Below are positions 38,001-50,600 of a stretch of DNA of 64,000 bases, piece after piece (position 1 is the stretch's first letter; each line of letters begins with the position of its first letter). Below the pieces are notes generated by a model, which had not been told where the DNA came from, did not search any database, and saw nothing but the letters and a program-made list of their open reading frames with translations. The DNA comes from Paraspadella gotoi (lineage: Eukaryota; Chaetognatha): contig CM119264.1 of the NCBI GenBank assembly GCA_051294375.1, positions 3,970,699 to 4,034,698 of the forward strand, written 5' to 3'. The position numbers were made by a program, and so were the translations under genes.

Positions 38001-38462
38001 AAGATACAGTGTGAGATATTAAGATAGCGAAGATATATTCAGTTGTTAGTAGCGAGTCCCGAAGTTAAGGCTATCAAACGGATAAACAGAGGAGCTAAAA
38101 TACAGCGTATTCAACGTTTTTTTCTTCTTGCTAATCGTAAACTAATCTTTAATTGGTTAATGATTTAATTTTCTATATTATTTTCCATATACTCATTTAA
38201 TATAAAACGCATTCAATTAAACAATGTGGTTATTTTTTAAATTCCCTTTTGTGTCCCCTTTCTCCAGTGTTTTATTCACTTTTATAGTTCCCGGTTGCCA
38301 TTGGTCTCAGATATTACTATACAAATTTGTGACATCACCTTGTCCCTTTGTGCGTAAGGGATCCTGACTCAAATGAATTGACATGTGTGAAAGGATACGT
38401 TATATAACCGACACAGCGAACCAGATAACTATCGTCGTCGTTTGAGATTGTGGAGAGTTTGG

Positions 38463-38500
38463 TTCGTTTCGTCGTCGTCGTCGTCGTCGTCGCCGTAGTA
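38463..38500. repeat. (TCG)n / TAG trinucleotide run
   Basis: GTCGTCGTC run changing to GTAGTAGTAG, just before the 52-bp satellite. Confidence 0.85.
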
Positions 38501-38516
38501 GTAGTTGTCGGTTTCC

Positions 38517-38776
38517 CTCATCTAACGATACAGATAGAATCGCTCGTAACGGAACTTCCTGTAAACTTCTCATCTAACGATACAGATAGAATCGCTCGTA
38601 ACGGAACTTCCTGTAAACTTCTCATCTAACGATACAGATAGAATCGCTCGTAACGGAACTTCCTGTAAACTTCTCATCTAACGATACAGATAGAATCGCT
38701 CGTAACGGAACTTCCTGTAAACTTCTCATCTAACGATACAGATAGAATCGCTTGTAACGGAACTTCCTGTAAACTT
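38517..38776. repeat. 52-bp satellite, five copies
   Basis: Five head-to-tail units starting at 38517, 38569, 38621, 38673 and 38725, each beginning CTCATCTAACGATACAGATA and ending CTTCCTGTAAACTT. Units 1-4 are identical; unit 5 has one C-to-T change (CGCTTGTAACGG). The total is exactly 260 bases. Confidence 0.97.
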
Positions 38777-39050
38777 AACGACACGAGAATCAAAAGTTGA
38801 GGAAGCAAGTTTGATTAAACTATGCCCCATCTGACCACAATAATTTAGCTAAACTTACTGTGGATTATATAATATTCTTTTTAATTTATAATAAGATTGC
38901 AAATGAGAAAATCAGTTATTAGTTGTTCCGCGACTACTTGTAGCTTTCCACACCTGGCCCAGACCTTTAAAACAGCTCATGATTTAAATATTAGGAAGAG
39001 ATTAAAAAAAAATTAAAGACATGCTGTCACGAAATGTTACAAACGAAAAA

Positions 39051-39085
39051 ACAAGTTTGAGCAAACAATGTCGGATCTGCCCAAG
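39051..39085 (+). mobile_element. Detached 5' end of the hairpin transposon family
   Basis: After an A-run the sequence reads CAAGTTTGAGCAAACAATG and then TCGGATCTGCC, the same 5' terminus as the elements at 42181 and 46202. Similarity fades after about 45 bases. A weaker relative (GCAAGTTTGATTAAACTATG) is at 38804. Confidence 0.6.
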
Positions 39086-39849
39086 ATCATTAGCGGTATT
39101 TAATTAATTTATTAATTTATTCAAGTTATTGAGGATTTTACCGTAACGCCGTGAGCGAGCTAGTGTTTTCTGACTTGCTTTTCATTTATAGAAATTCGAA
39201 GTATAAAAATTTAGTAATATTTATTGTAGTAGACATAACATGAGCGTGAGACGTGAAGCAAGTAGAAGGGAGACATAATCATAGTCGAAGGGAGACTATT
39301 TCTAAAGATATACAAAAAAAAGAACTTAATAAAAATAGTCAACTTCAAGTTTAACCATAAAATTACAAAATATCATTTTAAATGCTTACCGACTGTCACG
39401 AATCATTGGTAACTTATCCTTATCAATTTTGGACGGGGGTGAAAGATATTTTGTTACCTCGCTTCATTCTTTTTTAGTCATTTGAGTTGACCTTACCTGA
39501 CTTTATCTTTTCACCGTTCTTTCTAGTGGCTTTCTTTCGGCCAAAAACCTCACTTGTTATTCGATCAGAATCGTCTGGAAACGTAGTTTTTACGGATCCA
39601 AGGATTTATTACAAACATTTATTCGACATTTCATTGATTTGCCATGGATTTATCTCTACGAAATTACAAATAATCTACAATTTATTCTACAGTTTTCGAC
39701 ATTTTCTTTACTCTTCGAGATTTAGTAAGAATCTTCGAAATCCTTGCTCCTTGTCAAACCTGTCAAACCTGTTCATCCGATGGCCGACGCCTCGAACGCG
39801 CGACCCCGCAGGCATAGAAAATACAAAAGATTTTCTACAGAGAATTTAA

Positions 39850-40405
39850 GTATGGAATGTGGGAGAGAAGAAAGTTAAATGTTGCATTTAACTTGGTCTT
39901 AAAAATGGGAAAACGTGAGTTTAAAATTACCCCACGACTTCTTTGAATTAGAAAAAAAAATTAGTTGTCGTCCTTGGCACTTTACAAAAATCTTTCTTTT
40001 TAAAATTCTTGCTAATTTTTTTTAATCAAATAATATATAAATATCCAAGCAAAGATTTTTTTAGGCTCACCGTTTTATTGTTATTTAAAAATATCACAAA
40101 CTTAAATTTCTCTGGCAAGGTCTTTTGAGTAGGGAATGTGGGAGAGAGGAAAGTTAAATGTTGCTTTAACTTGTTGTCTTAAAAATAGGAAACGTGAGGT
40201 TAAAATGTGACCCACAACTTCTTTAAATTAGGACAAAAAAAATTATTGGTTGTCCTTGGCAAAGCTGCCACTTTACAAAAATCGTTCTTGAACCCAGGAC
40301 TTCTCTCAATTAGAAAAAATGGGAAAACGTGAGTTTAAAATGACCCCACGATTTCTTTGAATTAGAAAAAAAATTAGTTGTCGTCCTTGGCAAAGCTGCC
40401 TAAAA
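39850..40405. repeat. Imperfect tandem repeat, ~150-bp unit
   Basis: Three related segments (about 39850-39992, 40129-40283, 40305-40405) share GGAATGTGGGAGAGA, AAAGTTAAATGTTGC, AACGTGAG-TTAAAAT and TTAGTTGTCGTCCTTGG. The third is 5'-truncated. No coding potential seen. Confidence 0.75.
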
Positions 40406-40997
40406 GTATAAGGATCTCGCCAGGGTTTAGTATAAAAAAAAATTGATAAAAAAATACTATAATCTAATTTGCACATTGCAGTAAATCATAATGAAGTGGA
40501 AATTAAAAAAAAAAACTTGAATCGATATGAAACAAAGAAAATGGATACACATTTTAACTTCCTCACTGCCTCACTAATGGAACTTGATAACTTGATACAT
40601 TGTTTGGTAGTTAAACCAAAAACCGGCAAAAATAGGCAGTAAAAATGATCGACGTATAGCATACAATCTGGCATAATCAAATTGTGAAAAAAATTTAAGG
40701 TTTTTCGATCAACAACATTGGACAGTTTATGAAAAAGATTTTTTCTGGCAATGTAAATCTGTATTAAATATGCTATTTGCTAATTTTATTATTTATTTTT
40801 TTGATAACATTCATGTTTATTCCTATTACAATTATTTTAGACCAGGAACGGATTGCCAGCATTTATACAATAAAACCAAAGTATTTGGTTAATACCAATT
40901 TTCTTCTGAGTAGTTCTGTGTAGTTCTGTAATACTAAAAAGCGCGGAATAAATGGCGATAAGAAAAGTTTTTAGAAGGAAAAAAATAATCATATAAT

Positions 40998-41128
40998 ACT
41001 GCGATGATAGTCATTCATTGATGCGATGATAATCATTCATTGAATGATGATAGTCCTTCATTGATCGGATGATAGTCATTCATTGATGCGATGATAGTCA
41101 TTCATTGATACGATGATAGTCATTCATT
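40998..41128. repeat. ~20-bp tandem repeat (GATGATAGTCATTCATTGAT)
   Basis: About seven imperfect units of GATGATAGTCATTCATTGAT-GC, followed by GA-rich dinucleotide sequence at 41149-41225. Confidence 0.85.
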
Positions 41129-41289
41129 GACGCGATGAGTCAATAAGAGAGAGAGCGAGAAAGAGAGAGAGAGAGATAGAAAGAGAGAGAGACAGATACA
41201 GAGAGAGACAGAGAGAGACAGAGAGTGCGACTTCGAAATCGTGAATCTCATTTGACGCCATCGATCAAATAAGTGAGAGAGAGAGAGAG

Positions 41290-41623
41290 AGAGAGATAAT
41301 GAAATATACTTTTATGTTTTTTCCATTTAAACTCATTTCCACTCGGACGATTCCATCGAAACTTCATATCCAGCTCAATCATACATTTCCTTAACCACAG
41401 ACAAAATTTCATTCCAATCCATCCATCCAATCACAAGTAATTGGTGTTTTTGTTAAGGTGGGACGGACGGACGGACGGACGGACATAATTTTTTTTGCAT
41501 AATTTATCATAATTCGATGTTCTGACATGATATAAGTGACTGCCCGACAATATTGAGGAGGCGGACCGAAGGACCGACAAAGTAAATTATAGAGTCGGGA
41601 TCTGCTAATAAGCAGATCCGACT
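41290..41623 (+). mobile_element. HINE/pearl-like element, 3' part
   Basis: Contains one ~170-bp core repeat (CCATTTAAACTCATTTCCAC ... CAATCCATCCATCCAATCAC), a (GGAC)n block (41461-41485), then the conserved 3' region: GCATAATTTATCATAATTCG, GACATGATATAAGTGACTGC, a 22-base hairpin at 41598-41619 with arms GGATCTGCT and AGCAGATCC, ending GACT before an A-run. The 5' end is not identified. Confidence 0.75.
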
Positions 41624-42180
41624 AAAAAAAAAAGTCCCAGTCAAAACTATAAAAGTAGTTTTTATATGAAAAAGCGTGACGCTGACGGCGACGCCGACGA
41701 CGACGACACAAAGAAGCTCAACCGAAACAAAATCGAGCCAGGACACGAGCCGGTCCTGGCTCGATAATTAATTATTAGGCCGGAACAGGTTGAAAACTAC
41801 AAGTTCTCTCAAATAAATAATGGTTTAGTGACTGTTAGAGAATATGAAAATGAAAATAATTTTTAAAATTTATCTTATTGATAAGCGCACGAAAGCATTT
41901 AAAGATTATTTTATTACTATATAAAGTTTAAAATTATTGTTTAATTTTTCAATTTGTTTAAGAGATTCTGACAGAGCTTTAAAAGATAAAGGTTATTAAT
42001 ACAACTTTTTATAGATGAAAATTTTAAAAAACTATAAAATTCAGCCAATGATGATGATGATGAAGATTTTTTAAGGTTTTTCTTAATTTTAACCAATTTA
42101 TTGTCCAAATTTAAAAAAATTGTAGTACTAACTTTCATTTAACTTTTCAAGCTCTATAGGAATCCGTTCTTAAAAAAAAA

Positions 42181-43460
42181 CAAGTTTGAGCAAACAATGT
42201 CGCATCTGCCTACAAAAATTAAGCGGTAATCAGCAAATCAGATGATAAATCACAATATTTAAAAAAAAAAATTTAACTCGCATCATTTTTTCAACTTGCA
42301 TCATTTTTTTTCAACATTGCATCATTTTTTCAACTCGCATCATTTTTCCACGCACATAATTTTTTCAACTCACATCATTTTTTTCAATTTACATCATTTT
42401 TACAATTTGCATCATTTTTTTAAATTGCATAATTTTTTCAACTTGCATAATTTTTTCACATTAATTATTTTATTAATTAATTAATTAAACATTTATTAGT
42501 AATCATAAATAATAAAGATTCAAGTAAATGTGACTTATGTTTTTTCTATTTAATAATTTTCCACTGACAAAATTCTGTCAAAACTTTATATCTAGCTTCT
42601 TCACACACTTTCCTACCCGCACAACATTTCATCTCAATCTATCATGGTTAAAATAAGTAAAAAGATTCAAGTAAATGTGACTCATATTTTTTTCATTTAA
42701 ACTCATTTTCCACTCGTACGTTTCCACCAAAACTTTTTATCAAGCTTCGTTAACACACTTTGCTACCCACACACAAAATTTCAACTCAATCTATCACCAT
42801 TAGATTAATTAGAGTATTTATTGGTTAAAAATAAGTAAAAGATTTTAGTAAATGGCGTACTTATGTTTTTTCCATTTAAACTCATATTCAATCACACGAA
42901 TCCATCAAAACTATATATTCAGCTTCATCACACACTTTCCAACCCACACACAAAATTTCATTCCAATCCAACCAGCCAATCACGAGTTATTGGAGCTTTT
43001 TGCTAAGGTGGGACGGATGGACGGATTGATTGACTGATTAATTAATTATTTATTAATTAATTGACTAATTGATTAATTAACTGATTAATTATTTGATTTA
43101 TTAATACATCCTGCATTTATATTTAATATAAAAGGAAAAAGAAAAATAATCAATTAGTGAACCGTTTTTTTTTGGTGTTTTTTTCATTTAAACTCATTTC
43201 CACTCAAACGATTCCATCAAAACTTGATTTCCAGCTCAATCACACACTTTTCTATCCAAATACAAAATTTCAAGTCAATCACCCCATGCACTCATGAGTA
43301 ATTGGTGTTCAAATAGTGAAATATATTTTTTTTGTTTTTTCCATTTAAACTCATTTCCACTGGCACAATTCCGTCAAAACTTTATATCTTGCTTCTTCAC
43401 ACACTTTCCTACCCGCTCACAAAATTTCATCTCAATCTATTATAGGTTTTTTTTTCTCTC

Positions 43461-43492
<32 letters not shown>

Positions 43493-44584
43493 GTTCCTCT
43501 CCTTAAAGTTACATAAACAACAAAAGGAAAGATCACAAGGGTTAAAATAAGTAAAAAGATTAAAGTCAATGTGACTCATATTTTTTTCATTTAAACTCTT
43601 TTCCACTCGTACCGAAACTTTATATCAAGCTTCGTCACACACTTTCCTACCCACACACAAAATTTGTGTGTCTATCTATGTCTATGTCTATCTATCCATC
43701 CAATTATGATTAATTAAAGTATTTATTGGCTAAAATAAGTAAAAAGATTTTAGTAAATACGTCTTATGTTTTTTCCATTTAAACTCATTTCCACTCACAC
43801 AATTCCATCAAAACTTTATATCCAGCTTTATCACACACTTTCCTACCCACACATAAAATTTCATTTCAATACAACCAGGTAATCACGAGTTATTCGAGCT
43901 TTTTGCTGAGGTGGAACGGATGGACGGATTGATTGACTGATTATTTAATTATTGATTAATTAATTAACTAATTGATTAATTAACTGATTAATTATTTGAT
44001 TTATTAATACATCCTGCATATACATTTAATATAAAAAGAAAAAGAAGCATAATTAATTAGTGAAACAGTTTTTTGTTTTTTTCCATTTAAACTTTTTTCC
44101 ACTCAAACGATTCCATCGAAACTTGATTTCCTGTTCAATCACACACTTTCCTACCCACATACAAAATTCCAGGTCAGTAGCCCCATTCACTCACGAGCAA
44201 TTGGTGTTCAAATAGTGAAATATATTTTTTTGTTTTTTCCTTTTAAACTCATTTCCACTCGCACGATTCCATCGAAACTTCATATCCAGCTCAATCACAC
44301 ACTCCCCTACCCACACACAAAATTTCATTCCAATCCATCCATCCAATCACGAGTAATTGGTGTTTTTAGCTAAGGTGGGATGGACGGATGGACGGACGGA
44401 TGGACGGACGGACGGACGGACGGACGGACAGATGGACGGACGGACATCGTTTTTTTTGCATAATTTATCATAATTCGATGTTCTGACATGATATAAGTTA
44501 GTGCCCGACAATATTGAGGGGGCGGACCGACTGACCGACGAAGTGAATTATAGAGTAGGGATCTGCTCATGAGCAGATCCGACT
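42181..44584 (+). mobile_element. HINE/pearl-like element, apparently full length (2.4 kb)
   Basis: 5' end CAAGTTTGAGCAAACAATG directly follows an A-run, then a TCGCATCTGCC box (one mismatch to the 3' inverted copy), then ~18-bp units of the type AACTTGCATCATTTTTTC (42280-42470). About nine degenerate ~170-bp core repeats follow, each with CCATTTAAACTCATTTCCAC (42540-44340), then a (GGAC)n block (44385-44450) and the 3' region with a perfect loopless 22-base palindrome at 44559-44580 (half GGATCTGCTCA), ending GACT before A-rich sequence. It encodes no protein. Structure matches nonautonomous Helentron-associated elements. Confidence 0.8.
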
Positions 44585-44771
44585 AAAAATTAAAAAAAAA
44601 AATGTTTTGTCATTTCTTAAGGCCACACAAGATAATATATCTTTATATCTTTACGTTAGTTTGGTTCAAGTGTATAAGACAATAAAAGTATTTGTTTTGC
44701 TTTTGAACAAAACTAAAAATAAGACATTTTAAAACTATTTTTGTATTTTTTGCCAGAGATACCAGTGAAAA

Positions 44772-45172
44772 ATGGAAAAACATACATTTCTGTTGCTATT
44801 TGTGTTAATTTGGACAATTAAGATCACTTTTGTGGTTAATGCAGGTAAAAAATTTATTAAGGAAAAATTAAATTGTCATTAAGCTGTTGTTAAAATAAGT
44901 GAAAAAATTAAAATCATTAAAGGAATTCGAGAAGATTGGTAAGAACTTATCTTTGACATTATTATCTCAAAAATAAGATTTACAAATACAGTTCCGCACA
45001 AAGTGTAAAAATAAACCGACAGTACCATTGGGACACACTGGATAAATATTTTTTTTAATCTTCACATTTCAGTTCTTTTCACAATCTCACTCAATCTATT
45101 TTTAACTGAAGCTGTCCTCACCTCAGACCACTATCCTTTCCCTCAAATCTTTGTTGGCAACTGTTAACCTAA

Positions 45173-45223
<51 letters not shown>

Positions 45224-47654
45224 TTTCCCTAACAATTTTTCACAACTTCACATTTGTCAAACGCGCTGAAGAAGATTTAAAATTAAACCGAAGTATATCC
45301 GATAATAATTGTAAACTCGTTGTTGAATGAAAATAAAAAGCTCTACATCTTTGAAACTCTAATATTAATAACAACGAAAAAAAGGAAATGATACAAATAT
45401 GTTAAATGTTTAATATTTTATCCTACTTAAACTCCAAAAAATTTAGAAAGATATTTTAAATTTAATAAACGTTTTTGGGAGAAACCACAAAAATTCAACA
45501 GAGAGAAAGAATGGGCAGGAAAAAAATCACAACTGTTAATATATTTACAACTACATAACTATTTTTAAATTATGGAAAAAAGTCAATTTCACGAGATCAA
45601 GTTACCTAAATTCAACTGAGTAGTTTTCAGTAAATAATAATATAAACATTCTGTGTATAATTTTTGTTTTTGATCAGAAAAAGCATTTAGAAATGACTTA
45701 AGATGTGGTCCCGACAATCTGATCAATGGGAAAGCTGCCATCTGTGATCCAAATGGCGAAAATCCTTGCTGTTCCCCAAACGGATGGTGTGGAAAAACAC
45801 ATGGTCACTGCCTCTGTGATGGATGTATTGATTATTCAAAAGGTTTGTGACAAAATAATTGCTATTTTCTATCATCAGATGGTTAATTCAAACAAAATTT
45901 CAAGTATAAATAAATATAAATATAAATATAAATATTATTAAATATTGATATGAGGCTCATACATATTTTCTGAGCGGATTGTCCGGTAGGCGATGGAACC
46001 GGAAGTCGAATTTTCTATGGGTGTCGGCGCCAAATGATATTCTTTATGCATTAAACAAGCAAAAGTAATAATAGCAATACTCACAATATAGTAATAAACA
46101 TTAACAGTTGTAAATAAACAATAACAAGAAATAAACGATGAGGAAGTAAAGTAAAGTAAAGTAAAGCTGTTTCAGTTGGAATGAGAAGAATGAGGGATCA
46201 ACAAGTTTGAGCAAACAATGTCGGATCTGCCTATGATAATTAAGCGGTAATCTGCTAATCAGATGATAAATCACGATAATTATTTCAATTTGTGATCCTA
46301 ACTGATCCAATACATGTAAATCGCTTGCAACGGATTAAACTGGTATAAATAATTTATTTGACAAGTATTTTTTTTAAACTTGAATCATTTTTAAACTCGC
46401 ATTATTTTTTCAACTCACATCATTTTTTCAACTTGCATCATTTTATCATCTTGAATCATTTCTTTAACTATCATCATTTTTTCAATTCGAATCATCTTTT
46501 TAACTCGCATCATTTTTTAACTTGAATCATTTTGTTAACTCGTATCATTTTTTTAATTTGCAACACTTGTTAATTTGCATCATTGTTTAAATTTGCATTA
46601 TATTTTCAATTGGCTTCATTTTTTCAACTAACATCATTTTTTCAATTTGCATTTTTTTTTCAATTGGCATCTTCTTTTCAATTTGTATAGTTTTTTAAAT
46701 TTTTATAATTTTTTAAATTTCCATCATCTTTTTAATTTGCATAATTTTTTAACCTGCAAAATTATTTTAACTTGAATCATTTTTTCAACTTGCAACTTTT
46801 TTTAATTTCCATCATTTTTTTAACTTGCATCATTCAACTTGCAATCAATCATTTTATTTGAGAGCGAGAAAGAGAAACTTAAAACAACTTCAAGTGAATG
46901 TTACTTTTTTTTCCACACACAAAATTTCATCTGAATCTATCCATCAACTTATGATTAATTCGAGTAATCATGGGTTGAAATCAGTAAAAAGATTTAGGTA
47001 AATGTGACTTGAGTTTTTTTCCATTAAAACTTATTTCCAATTGCACGATTCCATCGAAACTTTATATCCCGCTTTATCACAAACTTTCCTACCCACACAC
47101 AACATATACTTTCAAACTATCCATTAAATTAGGATTATTTTGAGTAATCATGGGTTAAAATTAGTAAAAAGATTTAAATGTGACTTATGTTTTTTCCATT
47201 TAAACTCATTTCACTCGCACGATTCCATTGAAACCGTATATCCCACTTTTCTAACCACACACAAAATTGTATTCCTATCCAACCATCCAATCACGAGTAT
47301 TTGGAGTTTTTTGCTAAGGGGGGACGGACAGACAGACTGTCGAGTAATATTCTTCTCGAGCCTTGTCGACGTCCAAAGAGTCTTTCGCGGAGAGAATTAA
47401 CTGCTTTTGACGGTCTCTATATATCAAATTTGAATATCTCTCGCCGTAAGAATTGTAAACAAACGCGAAAATAATCCGTGAAAATATTGTTTATTTTTGC
47501 GAGAAAAATCGATGTAAACAATGTAAATTCGAGCAAACGTCCAAATAATATACAGAATTTTGTGAAAAAATAGTTGAGGTCTCCTTGAAGTCGCGAAAAA
47601 GAATCGAATAATAATCCAGTAAAAAGTCGCTAACCAAGAAAAGTGCAGAGAGAT

Positions 47655-47694
<40 letters not shown>

Positions 47695-50600
47695 GAGAGA
47701 GGAAGATGTAAAGAGTCGGGGCGTCGGTCGATAGATAAGGTCAATGTCGGGTCAATGTCTAAATATGACTAGAATAGGCCGAACGTTTCTTCACAGACGG
47801 ACGGATGAACATAATTTTTTTTGCATAATTTATTGGTAGCCATTGTATTATTCCTTTCTTCATAATTTATCATAATTGGATGTTCTGACATGATTTAAGT
47901 GAGTGCATCACAAGATTTAAGGGGGGCCGATGGACCGACAAAGTGAATTATAGAGTCAGGATTTTCTGATAAGCAGATCCGACTAAAAATTCAACAGAGT
48001 GAAAGAAAAGGCAGGAAAAAAATCACAACTGTTAATATATTTACAACTAAATAAATATTTTCAAATTAGGGGGAAAAAGTCAATTTCACAAGATCATGTC
48101 GCCTAAATTCAACTGAGTAGTTTTTAGTAAATAATAATATGAACATTCTGTGTATAATTTTTTTTCTCAATCTAAAAAATCAGTTAGAACTGACTTAAGA
48201 TGTGGTCCCGACTATCCAATCAATGAGAAACCTGCCATCTGTGATCGAAAAAGCGCAAATCCTTGCTGTGCCCCAAATGGATGGTGTGGAATAACACATG
48301 GTCACTGCCACTGTGATGGATGTATTGATTATTCAAAAGGTTTGTGACAAAATAATGGCAATTTTCTATCATCAGATGGTTAATTCAAACAAAATTTCAA
48401 GTATAAATAAATATAAATAGAAATATTATTAAATAATGATATGAGGCTCATACATATTTTCTGAGCAGATTGTCCGGTTGGCGATGGAACCGAAACCCAT
48501 AACAAACTGCTAGTGTACTCTATGACACTATAAACGATTATAAGAAGGTTCCTTTGTTTCTTCATCGTTAATGAACATGCTACAATAGTTATAATGTGGA
48601 CGCAACAAGTTTCAGAGTAAGAATTATTTATTCTTCAACAACGTTATAAACAATAACAGTCAAAATGCTCAGATGCTAAGTCTATTACAATGGTATTTAC
48701 AAAGGTCAACGTTGGACCATAAAGGTCAACGTTTTGACCATAAGTAAGTTGGGGAAATGAGCGAGATAAGTTCGGTAAGGTCATGTGGTTTTACTGTGGT
48801 TGCGTGTTCTCGATGTTCGTCCACAATAAAACAATATTGAATACCCATATAAACAAGTTTGAGCAAACAATGTAATTGTTTATTAATATAGTTCATATAA
48901 GTTAATTGAGTTGGATTGGAGACTCACCCTCACTGTTCCAGTTGGAATGAGAAGAATGAGGGATCAAAAATTCAACAGAGAGAAAGAAAGGGCAGGAAAA
49001 AATCACAACTGTTAATTTATTTACTACTACATAAATATATTCAAATTAGGGAAAAAAGTAAATTTCACGAGATCATGTCTCCTAAATTCAACTAAGTAGT
49101 TTTCAGTAAATAATAATATAAACATTCTGTATATAATTTTTTTTGTCGTTCCAAAAAATCAGTTAGAACTGACTTAAGATGTGGTCCCTTCTTTCGGGTC
49201 AATATGAGAATTTCCATCTGTGATCCATATGGCGAATATCCTTGCTGTGCCCCAAATGGATGGTGTGGAAAAACACAAGATCACTGCGATTGTGATAGAT
49301 GTATTGATTACTCGAAAGGTTTGTGACAAAATAATGGCAATTTTCTATCATCAGATGGTTCATTCAAAAACAACAATGGAAATTCAAATGTGTTTTTCGC
49401 CGAAGTGACTTTCTTAGCCCGTCTTTTATTCTTTACAGTTTTATTATTTCCTGAAGACGGCGTTAGCAGTCACTAGGTTTAAGGTTTTTAGTCGGATCTG
49501 CTTATCAGCAGATCCCGACTCTATAATTCACTTTGTCGGTCCGTCGGTCTGCCCCCTCAATATTGTCGGGCAGTCACTTATATCATGTCAGAACATCAAA
49601 TTATGATAAATTATGCAAAAAAAAACATGTCCGTCCGTCCGTCCGTCCATCCGTCCGTCCGTCCGTCCGTCCGTCCGTCCATCCCACCTTAGCAAAAAAC
49701 TCCAATTACTCGTGATTGGATGGATGGATTGGTATGAAATTTTGTGTGTGGGTAGGAAACTGTGTGATTGAGATGGATATGAAGTTTCGAGGGAATCGTG
49801 CGAGTGAAAATTGGTTTAAATGGAAAAAATAAACAAATATATTTTACTATTTGAACGCCAATTGCTCATGAGTGGATAGGGCAATTGACTTGAAATTTTG
49901 TATGATGGTAGGAAAGTGTGTGATTAAGCTGGATATAAAGTTTCGATGGAATCGTGCGAGTGGAAATGAGTTAAAATGGAAAAAAAAACAAAAGTCATAT
50001 TTACTTGAAGTATTTTTACTTAAATTTACTCATAATTATTATGTTTATTAAAAATTGGATAGATAAATCGAAATTGAATTTTGTGTGTGGGTAGGAAAGT
50101 ATGTGATAAAGCTGGATATAAATTTTTTGATGGAATCGTAGGAGTGGAAAAGAGTTCAAATTAGAAAACCAAAAGACACATTTATTTGAATTTTTTAGAG
50201 TTTCTTTCTCTCTATCTCTCTCTGATTGATTGATTGATTGATTGATTGACCAAATTATGCCAATTGACAAAAATATGCCAGTTGACCAAATTCTTAAAGT
50301 TGACCAAATTATGCCAGTTGACCAAATTAGGCCAGTTGTTAAAATTATGCCAGTTGACCAACTTATGCCGGTTGACCAAATTATGTCAGTTGACCAAATT
50401 ATGTCAGTTGACCAAATTATGTCAGTAGACCAAATTATGTCAGTTGACCAAATTATGCAAGTTCATTAAATTATGCAAGTTGACCAAGTTAGCTTTTTAC
50501 CACTAAATTATCGCAGATTGTTTGCTCAAATTTGTTTCTGTCTTAATTATATGCATTTTTAACGTAAGTGGGACAGATTGATGGACAGACATACCGACGG

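Noticed and set aside
38517-38776. CRISPR-like regular repeats
   Set aside because: Units are contiguous with no unique spacers and the genome is eukaryotic; it is a simple satellite.
39487-39849. 120-codon frame without an ATG start
   Set aside because: AT-rich, Phe/Ile-rich, no ATG, no domain and no splice context; adjacent to repeats.
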